NCBI GenBank assembly: GCA_011322575.1
Contig: DRMK01000234.1
Coordinates: 1 to 5,958, forward strand
DNA length: 5,958 nucleotides
Direction of reading: 5' to 3'
DNA from: Gammaproteobacteria bacterium
Lineage (GTDB): Bacteria; Pseudomonadota; Gammaproteobacteria; Thiohalospirales; Thiohalospiraceae
The position numbers and the translations under genes are program-made. Under the pieces are notes generated by a model that did not search any database, was not told where the DNA came from, and saw only the letters and a program-made list of their open reading frames with translations. Positions 5,270 through 5,958 of this stretch are shown in pieces (position 1 is the first letter of the stretch; each line of letters opens with the position of its first letter).

Positions 5270-5791
5270 ATGAATATGTTCCACCGATCAGGATATCGAC
5301 ACCAACGGGTGACCATGGCCAATGCCGGCTTCACCATGGTGGAGGTGATGGTGGCACTGCTCATTTTCACTATCAGCCTGCTGGGGTTGGCAGGGTTGCA
5401 GGCAGCCTCACTACGAGACAACCAGTCCGCCCTTTTGAACAGTACTGCCGCACAACTGATCTCCAGTATGGGGGAGAGAATCCGCGCCAATCCCGAAGGT
5501 GCCAGCGCCGGGGGCTATCTTGTGGACAGCAGCAGCGGAGCTTCTCCCGAGCCTCCGCCGGCAAACTGTTACACAGGCCAGTGCAGCCCCGCCCAGATCG
5601 CAGCGAGCGACGCTTACGAGTGGCTCTCGGCAGTATCCAGCAGGCTGCCCTCGGCTAGCGGAAAGGTTACTTCCAACGGAGATGTGTACACCGTCAGCGT
5701 GACATGGCGCAGCGAATCGGGCGGTGGGGGAGGCAACGGCTGTAACGCTCCCCAGGGATTCACCTGCTTGCAGATCCAGGTACGCCTGTGA
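5270..5791 (+). CDS. pilV: Type IV pilus minor pilin PilV
   Basis: This 173-residue prepilin has a basic leader rich in His and Arg ending NAG, then the mature start FTMVEVMVALLIFTISLLGLAGLQ. Cleavage by prepilin peptidase is expected between Gly20 and Phe21, with Glu at mature position 5. The N-terminal helix motif ending GLLxLAGLQ, followed by ASLRDNQSALLNSTAAQLISSMGERIRANP, is typical of PilV, the counterpart of GspI. The middle has NCYTGQCSPAQIAASDAYEWL. The C-terminus has a Gly run (GGGGGNGCNAPQGFTCLQIQV), whose cysteines probably form a disulfide as in other PilV proteins. Start 5270 has a ribosome site; ATG 5315 would leave a leader of only five residues (MANAG) and has a poorer site. 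PilV links the main pilin to the PilW-PilX-PilY1 tip complex. The gene begins 10 bases after pilY1, and its stop codon overlaps the pilW start by four bases. Confidence 0.92.
   Translation: MNMFHRSGYRHQRVTMANAGFTMVEVMVALLIFTISLLGLAGLQAASLRDNQSALLNSTAAQLISSMGERIRANPEGASAGGYLVDSSSGASPEPPPANCYTGQCSPAQIAASDAYEWLSAVSSRLPSASGKVTSNGDVYTVSVTWRSESGGGGGNGCNAPQGFTCLQIQVRL
5776..5780 (+). promoter_or_regulatory. Ribosome binding site of pilW
   Basis: CCAGG within the last pilV codons lies seven bases before the GTG at 5788. This supports GTG as the start, because no ATG is available between it and the leader cleavage site. Confidence 0.45.
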
Positions 5792-5958
5792 CCTCCCACA
5801 CTTCCACTTTCCGCGGTCAGGCAGGTTTTACCCTGGTAGAGCTGATGGTAGCACTGGCGGTCAGCTTCATCGTACTGTTTGGAATAGGCCAGATCTTCAT
5901 CAACAGCAAACGTACCGCCGCGTTGCAAGAGGAGCAGGCCGCCATTCAGGAAAATGGC
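5788..5958 (+). CDS. pilW: Type IV pilus minor pilin PilW (partial, N-terminal 57 residues)
   Basis: A GTG start at 5788 overlaps the pilV stop as GTGA and stays open to the window end. The leader (M)TSHTSTFRGQAG is followed by FTLVELMVALAVSFIVLFGIGQIF. This is a textbook prepilin with cleavage between Gly13 and Phe14 and Glu at mature position 5. The following INSKRTAALQEEQAAIQENG matches the PilW family helix (SSKxTxxLQE...QENG). PilW is the counterpart of GspJ and sits with PilX and PilV at the pilus tip, where it is needed for PilY1 surface display in studied species. The globular C-terminal domain lies beyond the window. The start codon overlap implies coupled translation with pilV. Confidence 0.93.
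   Translation, partial: MTSHTSTFRGQAGFTLVELMVALAVSFIVLFGIGQIFINSKRTAALQEEQAAIQENG

Overview
The window looks like chromosomal DNA of a moderately GC-rich proteobacterium, most likely a gammaproteobacterium. It carries the type IVa pilus minor pilin/PilY1 tip module next to a glutamine-amidotransferase subunit of the TrpG/PabA type. The assignment rests on protein similarity read by eye: PilX_N, PilY1 and PilV/PilW class III leaders. I could not narrow the genus.

Layout. Positions 1-237 (minus strand) hold the first 79 codons of a trpG/pabA-type gene, cut by the window edge at the presumed catalytic cysteine. Positions 238-575 are a divergent intergenic region with no convincing gene; it should contain the promoters of both directions. 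From 576 to the end runs a tight plus-strand operon: pilX (576-1088), pilY1 (1108-5259), pilV (5270-5791) and the start of pilW (5788-5958, cut by the window edge). Gaps are 19 and 10 bases, followed by a 4-base GTGA overlap. In many pseudomonad-like clusters the order is fimU-pilV-pilW-pilX-pilY1-pilE; here pilX-pilY1 precede pilV-pilW.

The most unusual item lies inside pilY1. A palindromic element (1131-1397) with 33-base perfect inverted termini sits in the signal-peptide coding part of the gene. The net insertion is 261 bases, exactly 87 codons, with no stop in the pilY1 frame, so the reading frame is preserved across it. Removing it at the AGTACT sequence shared by both ends rebuilds a normal Sec signal peptide. 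The element therefore looks like a MITE-like (non-autonomous) insertion that has become protein-coding, comparable in principle to Rickettsia palindromic elements. Inside the termini it folds into two further hairpin arms. If it were inverted, the pilY1 frame would hit a TAG at codon 25.

How the genes work together: PilX, PilV and PilW are minor pilins processed by prepilin peptidase at the inner membrane. With PilY1 they are expected to form the priming and tip complex of the type IV pilus. PilY1 is a large secreted adhesin and calcium-dependent regulator with a C-terminal beta-propeller. Whether PilY1 is still exported with 87 extra residues ahead of its signal core is the key open question here.
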